A stretch of DNA of 64,000 bases, taken from assembly GCA_041398005.1 (NCBI GenBank), contig JAWKVP010000014.1:29965-93964 (forward strand), read 5' to 3'. The notes under the pieces were generated by a model, which saw nothing but the letters and a program-made list of their open reading frames with translations, made no database searches and was not told where the DNA came from. Position 1 is the stretch's first letter. Each line of letters begins with the position of its first letter. The DNA comes from JAGREO01 sp020446285 (lineage in GTDB: Bacteria; Pseudomonadota; Alphaproteobacteria; Geminicoccales; Geminicoccaceae). The position numbers and the translations under genes were made by a program. Shown here piece after piece: positions 33,978 to 43,257 of the stretch.

Positions 33978-36900
33978 ATGACATGTCGTTCCCGGAGAAT
34001 ATTGCATATTGTGCAAATTGCGGATGTGCGTGACTTGTGTCGTTTCGCATACATCTTTGCAGTGGCTTTCGCCCTGTCTGCCTTCGTCGCTCACGCAGCC
34101 TGGTCTCGTGGCAGCCTGACGTCGGTCCATCCTGTTCTGGGGCAATTGACGACAGAAGATGGCCTGCCTTCAGGCGTTGTCTACGACATTTTCGAAGACA
34201 GCCGGGGATGGGTCTGGGTCGGTAGCGATGGCGGTCTCGCCCGTTTCGACGGAAGGCGTTTCCAGACCTATCTTCCGGGCAACGGGCCCGGCGATCTCGG
34301 CACCAATTTCATCAACAAGATCATCGAGGACGCGCAGGGGCGCATCTGGGTCAGCGGCTGGGGCGGCGGCCTGCATCTGTATGATCCCCTGACCGATGAC
34401 TTCACCCGGTTCCGCCATGATCCCGGTGATCCGTCGTCCATGCCGAGCGACAATCCCCAGGATCTGCTCGTCGACAGATCCGGTCAGCTCTGGATCGGAA
34501 CATTCGGCGGCGGACTGGCGAAGCTGCTCGCCGATGGAGGGCATTTCGAACGGATCACCCCGCCTGCGGACATCGAAGTCGACCCGCGCGTCTGGCTGAT
34601 GGCCGAGGACCGTGACGGGCGGTTCTGGATCGCGACCTGGGGCGGGCTGTACCGTTTCGATCCGCAAGGCGGTGAATGGGAGAAGATCGTCGATGACCGG
34701 GAACTGGACCCGCCATTCGACGATCGCATCCTCTATCTCAGGATCGATTCCCGCGATCAGTTGTGGATCGGGACATGGGGAGGGATGTATCGCGTCGAAT
34801 GCCGGAACGACAGGACAAGGACCGATTGTCGCGAATTCAGGTTCGAACGCCTGACCAACGGTGCGAAGCATGCCGGGAAGATTCCGTCTGGCGCGGTCTG
34901 GCATATCGAGGAGGTGGATGCCGGCCGTCTCTGGTTTGCCGATGACGAGGGTATCGGCGAATATCGCCTCGGCGACGAAACGCTTCGTCGCATTCCGCTC
35001 AACGACAACAACTGGCCGGCTCCGATCACAACGATGATGTTCGCCATCGAGCGGGCCCGCAACGGAAACATCTGGCTGGGTGGCCAGTATCCGAGCCTGT
35101 TCTATTTCGACAGTCACCAGCGTGTATTCGACAATATCATTCACACCGCCAGTGGCGATCCGCTGGGTATCATCGTCGATATTTCCATGACGGACGATGA
35201 CCGGATCTGGCTCACGAACGGTTCCGGCGAGCTGTTTGTCGCTCACGCTGACAATTTCGATTTCGGGAAAGTCGATCTCAAGGGAATAGGCGATCACCAG
35301 GTGGTTCTGACGAGGCCGCTTCGCGACGGCGGACTTCTCCTCACCATCGCCGGCAAGGGTGCCTGGAAAATGGACGCCGATACCTTCGAGGTGACGCGGA
35401 TCGAGGTGCCTGATCCACCACCGGGATTCGAGTTGAACAACATCGCGATGGCGCTGGAACTGCCGGATCGCCGGATCCTGTTTGCCAGTCTGGACGGTTT
35501 GCTGAAGGTGGATCCGCTCACCGGCGACCATCACCAGATCAAGGCAATCGTGAACGGCAGGAATCTTCTGGCCGGGACGATACACAATGCCATCGTCCAC
35601 GATGAGAGGAAGAACAGGATCCATGTCGGAATGCAGAATGCCGGATTGATCTCGGTCGATCTCGCTGACCCTGCGAATTTCGTTTCCTACAGATATGACA
35701 GGAATGAGCCGAATTCTCTCAACAGCGACTATGTCCGCGATATCGCGCTCGATGATGATGGGAACATATGGGCCGCGACGACCATGGGTATCGCCCGCAT
35801 CGACGCGGGAACGGGTGTCGTTTCGAGACTGGCCGGAAATCATCGCATCACCGAACTGGCCTCCTACTGCATCACCGTCGATCATGCCGGAGGCATCGTT
35901 TTCAGCGTTCCGGCCATCGGCATCGGAAGGCTGGATCCGGCTGCCGGCCAGATCGATTCATTCGCTTCGGATTCCGGGCTGGGCAGCGGCATGTCGGCCT
36001 ACGCGAACTGCGAGAGCCATGGCGATCTTGTGGTCATCGGGCGGCCCTTCGGCCTGACACTCATGGCCTACCGGGAGCTGGACGATTATCGAACGCCCTC
36101 CGATGTCGTCGCCAGTATCGTCAATATCGAATCCGGGAACCTGCAGGCGCTGCTCGATACGGAAGGCAGGGAGGTGCCCGTCTGGGATGCGAGGACCATC
36201 CAGATCGGCTCTTCCGGCGGCAGCATCCGGCTGCGTCTTGCCGTTCTCGGCCAGACGCCCGACTGGAATGGCCGCATAGCCTACAGATTGTATGAGGCGG
36301 GAGGGCATCAGAGTGAATGGTCCGAACTCGACTCGGGCTGGGAAACGCTGTCTCTTCCGGCCTTGCCCTCGGGTGATTTCATCCTGCAACTGAAGGTGGC
36401 CGAAACCGGCGGGCGCTGGAATTCACGCACACAGACAATCCATCTGAACATTCTTCCGAAATTCCATGAGACATCGTTGTTCTATCTGATCGTTGCCGGA
36501 GTCTGCTGTACATTCCTGTTCTTTCTTTATTACTGGCGCGAGCAGTATCAGCGCAGGCGGCAGATCGAACTCGAGAACGCGGTCGCGGAACATTCAGGCA
36601 AGCTGCTCGAAGCGAACAGGCAACTCGAGAAGCTTGCGACCATCGATCCGCTCACCGGTGTGCTGAACCGGCGAACGATCCTCGATCATGCCGCCGATCT
36701 TCTCGAACGCTCCCGGACCACGGGGCGGGAGCTGGTGATCCTGTTCTGCGATATCGACTGGTTCAAGGAATTCAACGATGACCGGGGTCATCTCGAAGGT
36801 GACAGGGTCTTGCGCCAGGTCAGCCAGACGCTGCTTGCGACCCTTTCCGAACTGGGAAACGGGGTCGTCGGGCGCATGGGCGGTGAAGAATTCATCATAT

Positions 36901-37133
36901 TGCTGTTGTGTGAGGGCAAGGTCGATCGCAAGGCGATCGCCGATCGCTTCGTCCGCGCCGTTTCCGATCTGCAGATACCGCATCCCGTCCTTTCTCCCGA
37001 CGGTGTGCTGACCATTTCCATCGGTGTGGCGAGCACCGAAGACGGTCCGGCGGAACTCGATGCGCTGATCGAAAGCGCGGACAGCAAGCTCTACGAAGCC
37101 AAGCGCGCCGGTCGCGCCCGCTCGATTCTCTGA
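33978..37133 (+). CDS. Two-component-regulator-type beta-propeller protein with GGDEF output
   Basis: About 1051 residues. A signal or anchor segment (about 20-36) precedes about a dozen Reg_prop-type repeats (examples: GWVWVGSDGGLARFDGR, GRIWVSGWGGGLHLYD, QLWIGTFGGGLAKL). A Y_Y_Y beta-sandwich follows (IQIGSSGGSIRLRLAVLG region), then one TM (about 835-855), a coiled coil and a GGDEF domain with intact MGGEEF. It should sense a periplasmic ligand and make c-di-GMP. Such sensor regions are known mostly in hybrid kinases; here the output is a cyclase. The ATG 33978 start is weakly supported; the open frame continues upstream antisense to the EamA gene. It converges on the MASE1 kinase with a 15-bp gap. 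Confidence 0.88.
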   Translation: MTCRSRRILHIVQIADVRDLCRFAYIFAVAFALSAFVAHAAWSRGSLTSVHPVLGQLTTEDGLPSGVVYDIFEDSRGWVWVGSDGGLARFDGRRFQTYLPGNGPGDLGTNFINKIIEDAQGRIWVSGWGGGLHLYDPLTDDFTRFRHDPGDPSSMPSDNPQDLLVDRSGQLWIGTFGGGLAKLLADGGHFERITPPADIEVDPRVWLMAEDRDGRFWIATWGGLYRFDPQGGEWEKIVDDRELDPPFDDRILYLRIDSRDQLWIGTWGGMYRVECRNDRTRTDCREFRFERLTNGAKHAGKIPSGAVWHIEEVDAGRLWFADDEGIGEYRLGDETLRRIPLNDNNWPAPITTMMFAIERARNGNIWLGGQYPSLFYFDSHQRVFDNIIHTASGDPLGIIVDISMTDDDRIWLTNGSGELFVAHADNFDFGKVDLKGIGDHQVVLTRPLRDGGLLLTIAGKGAWKMDADTFEVTRIEVPDPPPGFELNNIAMALELPDRRILFASLDGLLKVDPLTGDHHQIKAIVNGRNLLAGTIHNAIVHDERKNRIHVGMQNAGLISVDLADPANFVSYRYDRNEPNSLNSDYVRDIALDDDGNIWAATTMGIARIDAGTGVVSRLAGNHRITELASYCITVDHAGGIVFSVPAIGIGRLDPAAGQIDSFASDSGLGSGMSAYANCESHGDLVVIGRPFGLTLMAYRELDDYRTPSDVVASIVNIESGNLQALLDTEGREVPVWDARTIQIGSSGGSIRLRLAVLGQTPDWNGRIAYRLYEAGGHQSEWSELDSGWETLSLPALPSGDFILQLKVAETGGRWNSRTQTIHLNILPKFHETSLFYLIVAGVCCTFLFFLYYWREQYQRRRQIELENAVAEHSGKLLEANRQLEKLATIDPLTGVLNRRTILDHAADLLERSRTTGRELVILFCDIDWFKEFNDDRGHLEGDRVLRQVSQTLLATLSELGNGVVGRMGGEEFIILLLCEGKVDRKAIADRFVRAVSDLQIPHPVLSPDGVLTISIGVASTEDGPAELDALIESADSKLYEAKRAGRARSIL

Positions 37134-37148
37134 ACCGGAGGGGAGGGG

Positions 37149-40100
37149 TCAGGCGGCGATCGGCCAGGTGAAGCGGAAGATCGTGCCCCTGCCGGTTTTC
37201 GGGGTATCGAGCCACACCTCGCCACCATGCAGGTTCACATATTTCTTGACGATGGCGAGGCCCATGCCGCTGCCTTCGGTATTGTCCCGCGAGTGGAGCG
37301 TGGTGAAGAGCTGGAAGATGGCATCATGATGATCGGGATCGACGCCCGGTCCGTCATCCTGCACGGCGAATTCCGCGAATTTCCCGGTGCGCCTGCAGCT
37401 CACGCGAACATGACCGGTCTCGCGATCGTGATGCTTGAGCGCATTGGCGACCAGATTGCGCAACACCGTGTGCAGGGGTGATTTCTGTGTCTCGATCGTG
37501 CGGATCGAGGAATCGATCGCGATCTCGATGGCGAAACCATCCTGTTCGAGGAGTTCGGCGATATCGTGGGCGAGGTCGCGGACATCGAGACGCTCCGCCC
37601 GGTTGGGGTCGCGTCCGATGCGCGAATAGACCAGGAGATCGTCGAGCAGCGCCTGCATCCGCTTGATCCGGCCGACGATCGTCTGGAAATTCTCGTCGAC
37701 CTCCTCGAGATTGCCCTCGGCGATGTCCTCGCGGGTCCACTCGACGACGAGGCCGATCGCCCGCAGCGGCGATTTGAGGTCGTGCGATGCGACCCGGACG
37801 AAGTTCTGCAGATCGGAATTGGCCCGCTGAAGCTCGCTGTTCCGCGATTCGAGCTGGCGTTGCATGGTCTTGAGGGCGGTGATGTCGGAGCGGATGCCGA
37901 CGCGGCCGCCGCTCTTGGTCTCGCAGATCACGACCCGTATCCAGCGGCCGTCATGCATCTCGATCTCGAACGGTCCGTCGCCCGCCCGATGGCGTTCGAT
38001 GATCGAGGCCACGGCTTCGTCGCTGTTGCTGCAAGGGCCGTACTGGCCGCGTTCCAGACCGGCCCGGACGATGTCCTCGTGTCTCGAACCGACGACGATG
38101 AGATCGGCGCACTTGTCGATCATGCGCCTGTAGCTGGCGTTGAAGATCGAAAGCCTGTGATTCTCGTCGAACAGCGCGAACCCGTCGGTGATGCTGCCGA
38201 TCGCGTCCTCCAGCGTCTGATGCGCCCGTTCGATCTCGATACGGGCCATGACCCTGTCGCTGACATCGCGGCCGACGAAAACGAGTACCGTCGCATCGTC
38301 GAGCGCGATCCTGGACATGCTCAGATCGACATGGATACGCCGTTCATCGCCGCAGCGGAGAAGGGCGAGCTCCTCGGCGGCATGCTGGGTGACATCGCTC
38401 GATGCGATCCAGCCCTCGATGAGATCGGAGCCCGTGTCCGGCGAGCGGATGAACCTCGAGAGCGGCTGACCGGAAATCTCGTCGCTGCAGATGCCGAAGA
38501 CATCGAGCGCCGCCTGATTGAAGGTGAGAACCGTGCCATCGACGTTGGTCGTGACGATGGCCTCGGCGACCTGGTCGAAGACCGCCGTCCGCAGGGCCTC
38601 GCTGCGGGTGAGACGGCCCTGCAGCCGGCGCAGCTCGGAGACCTCGTTCATCACCCCGAGGCTGCGGACGATACCACCGTCCGGATCCCGTTCCACCGTT
38701 GCCGAAAGCAGCATGTCGATCTCGACACCGTCCTTGCGCACGAAGCGGTAGGGCACATCGTGAACCACGCCGGTCTCGTGCAGTTCCTCCCGCGCGCGTG
38801 TGTGGATCTCGCGCGAATCGTTTGTGAGGAACTCGTTGGCTGGCCGGCCGATGACTTCGTCGCGCTCGTAGCCGAACACATCGAGCCAGCGATCGCTCAC
38901 CGAAAGAAGCCGGCCGTCGGCATCGATGGAGTGCAGCACCGCCGGGGTGGAATGATACAGTGTCTGGAAGCGGCTCTCGAGGGCGCGGGTCCGTTCCTGG
39001 GCGGCATGGGTCTGGGTGATGTCGCGCAACACCGCGAGCACTCCGATCCGCCGTTCATTCTCGTCGAGCAGCGGTTCGAGACGGGCATCGAGGCGCAGTG
39101 CGCCCGCCGCCGATCGTATGTCGAGCGTGCGCTCGGCAGCGGGGCCATCGCCGCGCAGTTCGCTGATGGTCGGAATGAGTTCGTCGGGAACGATCAGGTC
39201 GCAGGCCCGACCCGTGGGCCCCGCCGCGGCCTTGTCGGGTGCGGGGGCGAGGAGGTTGCGGGCGCTCTTGTTGGCGGTGATGACATCGCCGCCATGGTCG
39301 AAACTCACGACACCATCGGAGATCGTATCGAGCACGAGACGGTTGAGCCGGGCCGCGGCCATGGCCGAGGCGCGTTCCTGCTCGATGTCGCGGTTGAGCG
39401 CCGCCCTCTGCACGACCACGATCGCCAGCGGAATGAAGGCGAAGACGCTGAGCGAAGCGGTCACCTGTGCCTCGAGGATATGACTGGCGAGATAATAGGA
39501 AAGGATACTGGCGGATGTTCCGACATCGATGATGATCTGCAGGATGCTTGCAACGGCGACGAGCGCGCAGGCGGCGGCGGTCGCCGAGATGCCCCAGGAG
39601 AGGGCCAGCCATATGAAGGCCGGTCCGAAGGCGGCGATCGACGTATAGGACCGGTCGATGAAGACGAGCCAGAATGCGCCGGCGAAGTAGATGGCCAGCA
39701 GGACGAGCGCGAAATACCGGCGCCCGCCACCGCTTCGGCTGGACAGGACATCCGAGCGGCCATGGAAGAGGATGGGGGGCACGAGCAGGATATAGCTGGA
39801 GAAATCGGCGATGAACGAGGTTTCGGCCCAGTGTGCCCATTGCTGGCCGGAAGCCGCGGCGAGAATGGTGGCGCCGAAGATGGCCGCCACGAGAGATACC
39901 AGCGCGAGCGCACCCACTGCGAGCAGACAGTTGCGCAGATCGAGGAAGTCCTCGGCGGTATCGCCGATCCGGCGCAGGGCACAGATCGCGGCCATGATCT
40001 CGAGGCAGTTGCTGAAGCTCGAATAGATGGCTTCCCCGAGATGCGCATCGACCAGCAGCACGGCCGCGATGTTGGCCAGAAGGCAGGCCGTCAGCGTCAG

Positions 40101-40349
40101 CGGATTGAACCAGTCCGGCCGGCGGAAGAGCAGGGCGACGATGATTGCCGAGGAGGGCCAGAAGGCGGCGATAGCACCCGTCGTCTGGGTCGCGGCCAGT
40201 CCGAAGGCGGCGGTGACGAGATAGATCAGCCCGAGCGTCGTCGCCGCGGCCGGACGCGACATGTTCGCAAAGGCGTCGGGCAGGCCGCGAAGAGCGTTCC
40301 GAAGTGATGCGTGAGGCGGGACGGGCTCGGCGTGGATCTGTGTGTTCAT
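37149..40349 (-). CDS. MASE1 sensor histidine kinase with multiple PAS domains
   Basis: 1066-residue kinase. The N-terminal MASE1-like membrane sensor (about 30-315, eight or so TM helices, with AAFWPSSAIIVALLFRRPDW) is followed by four PAS-type modules, such as STPAVLHSIDADGRLLSVSD and SITDGFALFDENHRLSIFNA. HisKA follows with His in RVASHDLKSPLRAIG, and HATPase shows NLVANALKHHD, VQDDGPGVDP and GSGMGLAIVKKY. There is no receiver in cis. ATG 40349 has GGAACG upstream. The N-terminal extension to 40739 in the same frame crosses the divergent receiver gene and is rejected. The single-domain receiver gene, divergent across 319 bp, is the probable partner. Ligand unknown. Confidence 0.9.
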   Translation of the reverse strand: MNTQIHAEPVPPHASLRNALRGLPDAFANMSRPAAATTLGLIYLVTAAFGLAATQTTGAIAAFWPSSAIIVALLFRRPDWFNPLTLTACLLANIAAVLLVDAHLGEAIYSSFSNCLEIMAAICALRRIGDTAEDFLDLRNCLLAVGALALVSLVAAIFGATILAAASGQQWAHWAETSFIADFSSYILLVPPILFHGRSDVLSSRSGGGRRYFALVLLAIYFAGAFWLVFIDRSYTSIAAFGPAFIWLALSWGISATAAACALVAVASILQIIIDVGTSASILSYYLASHILEAQVTASLSVFAFIPLAIVVVQRAALNRDIEQERASAMAAARLNRLVLDTISDGVVSFDHGGDVITANKSARNLLAPAPDKAAAGPTGRACDLIVPDELIPTISELRGDGPAAERTLDIRSAAGALRLDARLEPLLDENERRIGVLAVLRDITQTHAAQERTRALESRFQTLYHSTPAVLHSIDADGRLLSVSDRWLDVFGYERDEVIGRPANEFLTNDSREIHTRAREELHETGVVHDVPYRFVRKDGVEIDMLLSATVERDPDGGIVRSLGVMNEVSELRRLQGRLTRSEALRTAVFDQVAEAIVTTNVDGTVLTFNQAALDVFGICSDEISGQPLSRFIRSPDTGSDLIEGWIASSDVTQHAAEELALLRCGDERRIHVDLSMSRIALDDATVLVFVGRDVSDRVMARIEIERAHQTLEDAIGSITDGFALFDENHRLSIFNASYRRMIDKCADLIVVGSRHEDIVRAGLERGQYGPCSNSDEAVASIIERHRAGDGPFEIEMHDGRWIRVVICETKSGGRVGIRSDITALKTMQRQLESRNSELQRANSDLQNFVRVASHDLKSPLRAIGLVVEWTREDIAEGNLEEVDENFQTIVGRIKRMQALLDDLLVYSRIGRDPNRAERLDVRDLAHDIAELLEQDGFAIEIAIDSSIRTIETQKSPLHTVLRNLVANALKHHDRETGHVRVSCRRTGKFAEFAVQDDGPGVDPDHHDAIFQLFTTLHSRDNTEGSGMGLAIVKKYVNLHGGEVWLDTPKTGRGTIFRFTWPIAA

Positions 40350-40668
40350 GATGCGTTCCAACGCTTGGTCATCCGTCGGTCCGCTCCGTCTGATGTCGTC
40401 TTCATCCGCTGCCCGCACCTTGCCGATTGCGATTCGAAATCCCCTGAATGGAGATATCAATGATGATTTTTCAACCAAATGGAGAAAGTATGTCAATATA
40501 AAACGGCGGAAGAATGTTGATTGCCGGGCTTCCCGATCTGCGGGCAGGATGCGGGGACGGAAATCGCCGGCAGGATAACTGACTGTTAACTTTACCCACT
40601 CAAGATGGCGACCGCATGGCAATAACTTCACTTCGCGGTATTCGCGAAATGAATTGGAGTTTGTACCG
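40350..40668. other. AT-rich divergent intergenic region
   Basis: 319 bp between the MASE1 kinase and the receiver gene, clearly lower in GC than the flanks (runs of A/T at 40440-40520). It probably carries both divergent promoters. Visible: TTAAC half-like motif near 40580 and a tiny frame ATG 40649 encoding MNWSLYR, whose TGA overlaps the GTG at 40669. No gene or RNA was recognised. Confidence 0.6.
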
Positions 40669-41112
40669 GTGAGATATCCGTCGACAATCGTCAGTGACAA
40701 TCCGGGTCCGGCGCCGGTCGAGCCGTCGGGGCAGGCCATCCTGATGATCGAGGACGATTATCTCTGGCGACGTGTGTTCGACCGCAAGATCGGCGAATTC
40801 GCCGAAATCAGCTGGGTTTCGACCATTCGTGACGCCGGATATGAACTCGACAACTATGCCTATGGCGGGTTGATCGCCGATCTGGGGCTTCCGGATTCGA
40901 CGCCGGACCAGACCATATCGTCGCTCGACAGGCTTTCACGCCGGCTGCCGACCATTGTCGTGTCGGGAAATGCCGAAGCCATCGATCATATCGAGGAACG
41001 GCTTCCGGGTCTGCGCGGGGCGATCTTCAAGCCGGATTTCGACGCGCCGCTGATCCGCCGCTGGATCGCCAGCGGCTTTTCCCGCATCGCCTTTCAGACA
41101 TCGAATGCCTGA
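40669..41112 (+). CDS. Single-domain response regulator (receiver only)
   Basis: 147-residue REC protein with no output domain. The acidic pocket is MIEDD, the phospho-acceptor Asp lies in LIADLGLPD, Ser in VVSGN, and Lys in IFKPD, so phosphorylation residues are intact. The GTG 40669 start is preferred: GGAG at 40656-40659 is 9 bp upstream; an in-frame TTG at 40654 is the alternative. It may be the phospho-target of the divergent MASE1 kinase, acting through protein contacts as a shuttle or sink. Confidence 0.85.
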   Translation: MRYPSTIVSDNPGPAPVEPSGQAILMIEDDYLWRRVFDRKIGEFAEISWVSTIRDAGYELDNYAYGGLIADLGLPDSTPDQTISSLDRLSRRLPTIVVSGNAEAIDHIEERLPGLRGAIFKPDFDAPLIRRWIASGFSRIAFQTSNA

Positions 41113-41138
41113 CCGGGTATGGTTCCGGCGGATGGCTC

Positions 41139-41465
41139 TCAGCGATCGCCGAGGCTGAAGAAGCCCGTCGGTATCATGAGCCTGTTTTCCTGACGGATCA
41201 GATAACCGGCCTCGGCCGACAGTTTCTTGTAGTTCTGCCAGTCGGGATCGGCTTCCATGGCCGCGCGCTTCGCTTCGCGGTCGCCGGCATTCTCGTACGC
41301 CCAGACATGAATGTAGCTGTTCACGTCACCGGTCTCGGTGGTCGCATAGAAGACGGGCTCGCCGAGATGGCGTTTCTGCGCGGCGAGACCATGCTCCTGA
41401 TAGAGCGCCATGTGCTTGGCGAGCGTGCCCGGCCGGCATGTGTAGGTGCGGTGATCGAAGATCAT
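41139..41465 (-). CDS. NIPSNAP family protein
   Basis: 108-residue ferredoxin-like (dimeric alpha/beta barrel) protein of the NIPSNAP family. It begins MIFDHRTYTCRPGTLAKHM, then LYQEHGLAAQKRHLGEP and VNSYIHVWAYENAGDREAKR. ATG 41465 has GGAGGAA upstream; the open frame continues into the CTAG-bounded repeat at 41522-41630 and should not be extended there. Function unknown; members often accompany catabolic enzymes. Confidence 0.88.
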   Translation of the reverse strand: MIFDHRTYTCRPGTLAKHMALYQEHGLAAQKRHLGEPVFYATTETGDVNSYIHVWAYENAGDREAKRAAMEADPDWQNYKKLSAEAGYLIRQENRLMIPTGFFSLGDR

Positions 41466-41521
41466 GATTGCGGGTTCCTCCCTGTCCTGTTGTCTCGCCG
41501 CATTTCGCGGTTGTTCAGCTG

Positions 41522-41630
41522 CTAGTGCACCGGCGCATTCACTTCGTTCATTCGCCAATACACTAGCTCCTTGTTTTCGCATCAATTTGTCCAGACAGAT
41601 CCGTACGATCTGTCTGGATCGATGCACTAG
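41522..41630 (-). repeat. 110-bp CTAG-bounded palindromic repeat, copy A
   Basis: 109-bp element bounded by CTAG at both ends, in minus orientation. Near its start (minus) CTAGTGCATCGATCCAGACA; it carries a perfect 12-bp hairpin (TCCAGACAGATC) at 41590-41618. It is closely related to 43875-43984 (copy B) in inverse orientation, sharing most of the CTAGTGCATCGATCC, ATTGATGC, AACAAGGAGCT and TGAACGAAGTGAATGCGCC segments. It lies between NIPSNAP and trcR and ends inside the trcR stop codon. Confidence 0.85.
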
Positions 41631-42250
41631 TGATCGTCGTCGAGCTGGAATTCGGGAACCGCGGCAGCATCGATCTCCGGTTGTTCCTCACCCGTCACGG
41701 GCGGTTCCGGACGCACCTCCTCCGGTCTCTCGGCGCGGGCCTTGGCGATTGCCTCGTCGAGCTCGATCTGCTGGCACAGGCCGAGAAGCACGGGATCGCG
41801 GGGGCGGATTTCCTGGCTCTTCCAGTGGGTCCGGTCGCGGACTGCCTGAACCGTGTTCTTGGTCGTGCCGAGCAGGCGGCAGACCTGCTGGTCGTTCAGC
41901 TCGGGATGGTGCCGCAACAGCCAGGCGATCGCGTCCGGACGATCCTGACGCTTGGAGAGAGGCGTGTAGCGCGGCTCCTTGCGCTTGGGCTGCTTGACGT
42001 CGAGGGCGATCGACCGGTTGGCCTTGAGCCGCGTCTTGGGGTCCTTCTGGCAGCGCTCGAGTTCCTCCCGCGAAAGGACACCCTGGCTCACCGGATCCAG
42101 CCCGCGAATGCCGGTCGCGACCTCGCCATCGGCGATACCCTTGACCTCGAGCGGATGCAGACCGCAAAAGGCCGCGATCTGGTCGAAGGTCAGCCCGGTA
42201 TTGTCGACCAGCCAGACAGCTGTCGCCTTGGGCATGAGCGGTTTGTCCAT
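41627..42250 (-). CDS. trcR: TrcR-type cell-cycle transcriptional regulator (DUF1013)
   Basis: 207-residue protein of the DUF1013 family, annotated as the alphaproteobacterial cell-cycle regulator TrcR. Segments seen: PKATAVWLVDNTGLTFDQIA, AFCGLHPLEVKGIADGEV, LSKRQDRPDAIAWLLRHHP and VCRLLGTTKNTVQAVRDRTH, the latter a helix-turn-helix-like region. The C-terminal tail is acidic and Pro/Glu-rich, ending LDDDH. Its TAG stop lies inside the left end of repeat copy A. GGAG precedes ATG 42250. Confidence 0.88.
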   Translation of the reverse strand: MDKPLMPKATAVWLVDNTGLTFDQIAAFCGLHPLEVKGIADGEVATGIRGLDPVSQGVLSREELERCQKDPKTRLKANRSIALDVKQPKRKEPRYTPLSKRQDRPDAIAWLLRHHPELNDQQVCRLLGTTKNTVQAVRDRTHWKSQEIRPRDPVLLGLCQQIELDEAIAKARAERPEEVRPEPPVTGEEQPEIDAAAVPEFQLDDDH

Positions 42251-42357
42251 CAGGAACTCCTCAACAGCGCGTTGATCCGGCAGAAAGGCGAACCTGTCTC
42301 GCGATCGCCCACCCTGCAGGCGGACCCGCCATCGCCGGACAACGTGCCGGTATTCGC

Positions 42358-43131
42358 TCAGTCGGGTACGGGCACGGTGTAGGCGAGAGCCAGGCGGCCA
42401 CCATCGGCATAGATGATTTCGCCGGTTATATAGCTCGCTTCGTCACTTGCAAGAAAAGCCGCAAGTGCCGCGATCTCGTCGGCCTCGCCCGGACGCGAGA
42501 GCGGCGTGCGCGCGAGGATGTCGTGCCGCGCACGCTCGTCGGACATGACCTGATCGAGCATGTCGGTACGGATCGAGCCGGGCCCGATGGCGTTGACCCG
42601 GACCTTGCGGTCGGCGAGGCCGATGGCCATGGCCTTGGTCAGCTGATTGAGGCCGCCCTTGCTCGCGACATAGGCGAGCTGGTTGGCAATGGCGACCTTG
42701 GCGTTGATGGATGACATGTTGATGATGGCGCCGCCGCCGCGTTCGGCCATCACCGTCGCGGCTGCCTGACTGACGAGGAAGGGGCCCTTGAGATTGACGT
42801 CGAGCACATCGTCGAAGTCATTCTCGTCGAGTTCGAGAATGTCGCCGGTACGGACGATTGCCGCATTGTTGACGAGCACATCGAGCGTGCCCGCCCATTC
42901 GAGTGTCGAATCGACGAGCGCTCCCGCCGATCGCCGATCCGCAACGTCGGTATGCACGAACAGCGCATAACCGCCATCCGAGACGATTTCCGCAGCGGCC
43001 TGCGAACCGTCTTCCTCGTTGATCTCGCCTATGACGACATAGGCCCCCTCGCGTGCGAACCGACGCGCGCAGGCGAGCCCGATTCCACGGCCGCCGCCAG
43101 TGACGATGACGGCCTTGCCGGAAAAACGCAT
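42358..43131 (-). CDS. Short-chain dehydrogenase/reductase (SDR)
   Basis: 257-residue classical SDR. TGGGRGIGLACARRF cofactor motif, NNAAIV (NNAG variant), catalytic Ser in IINMSSINAK and YVASKGGLNQL (Tyr-x3-Lys), then GPGSIRTDM. GGAG lies before ATG 43131. A 107-bp gap separates it from trcR in the same orientation. The substrate is not evident. Confidence 0.86.
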   Translation of the reverse strand: MRFSGKAVIVTGGGRGIGLACARRFAREGAYVVIGEINEEDGSQAAAEIVSDGGYALFVHTDVADRRSAGALVDSTLEWAGTLDVLVNNAAIVRTGDILELDENDFDDVLDVNLKGPFLVSQAAATVMAERGGGAIINMSSINAKVAIANQLAYVASKGGLNQLTKAMAIGLADRKVRVNAIGPGSIRTDMLDQVMSDERARHDILARTPLSRPGEADEIAALAAFLASDEASYITGEIIYADGGRLALAYTVPVPD

Positions 43132-43257
43132 TCCTTCGTCTCCGTGGTTTCTGGTCCATCGAGTTGTAGCACTACAGTCAATTCATGGCTATTCGTGCCC
43201 GGGATGGCCTCCGGCCGGAAACGGCCGGGCGGAACGCGAAACCCTGGGACGAAGCGG

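Noticed and set aside
37566..40307. 913-residue open frame on the plus strand
   Set aside because: It is fully antisense to the MASE1 kinase, whose domains are clear. GC-rich codon bias creates long shadow frames.
40649..40672. Short frame MNWSLYR as a gene
   Set aside because: Seven codons; mentioned as possible leader only, no independent support.
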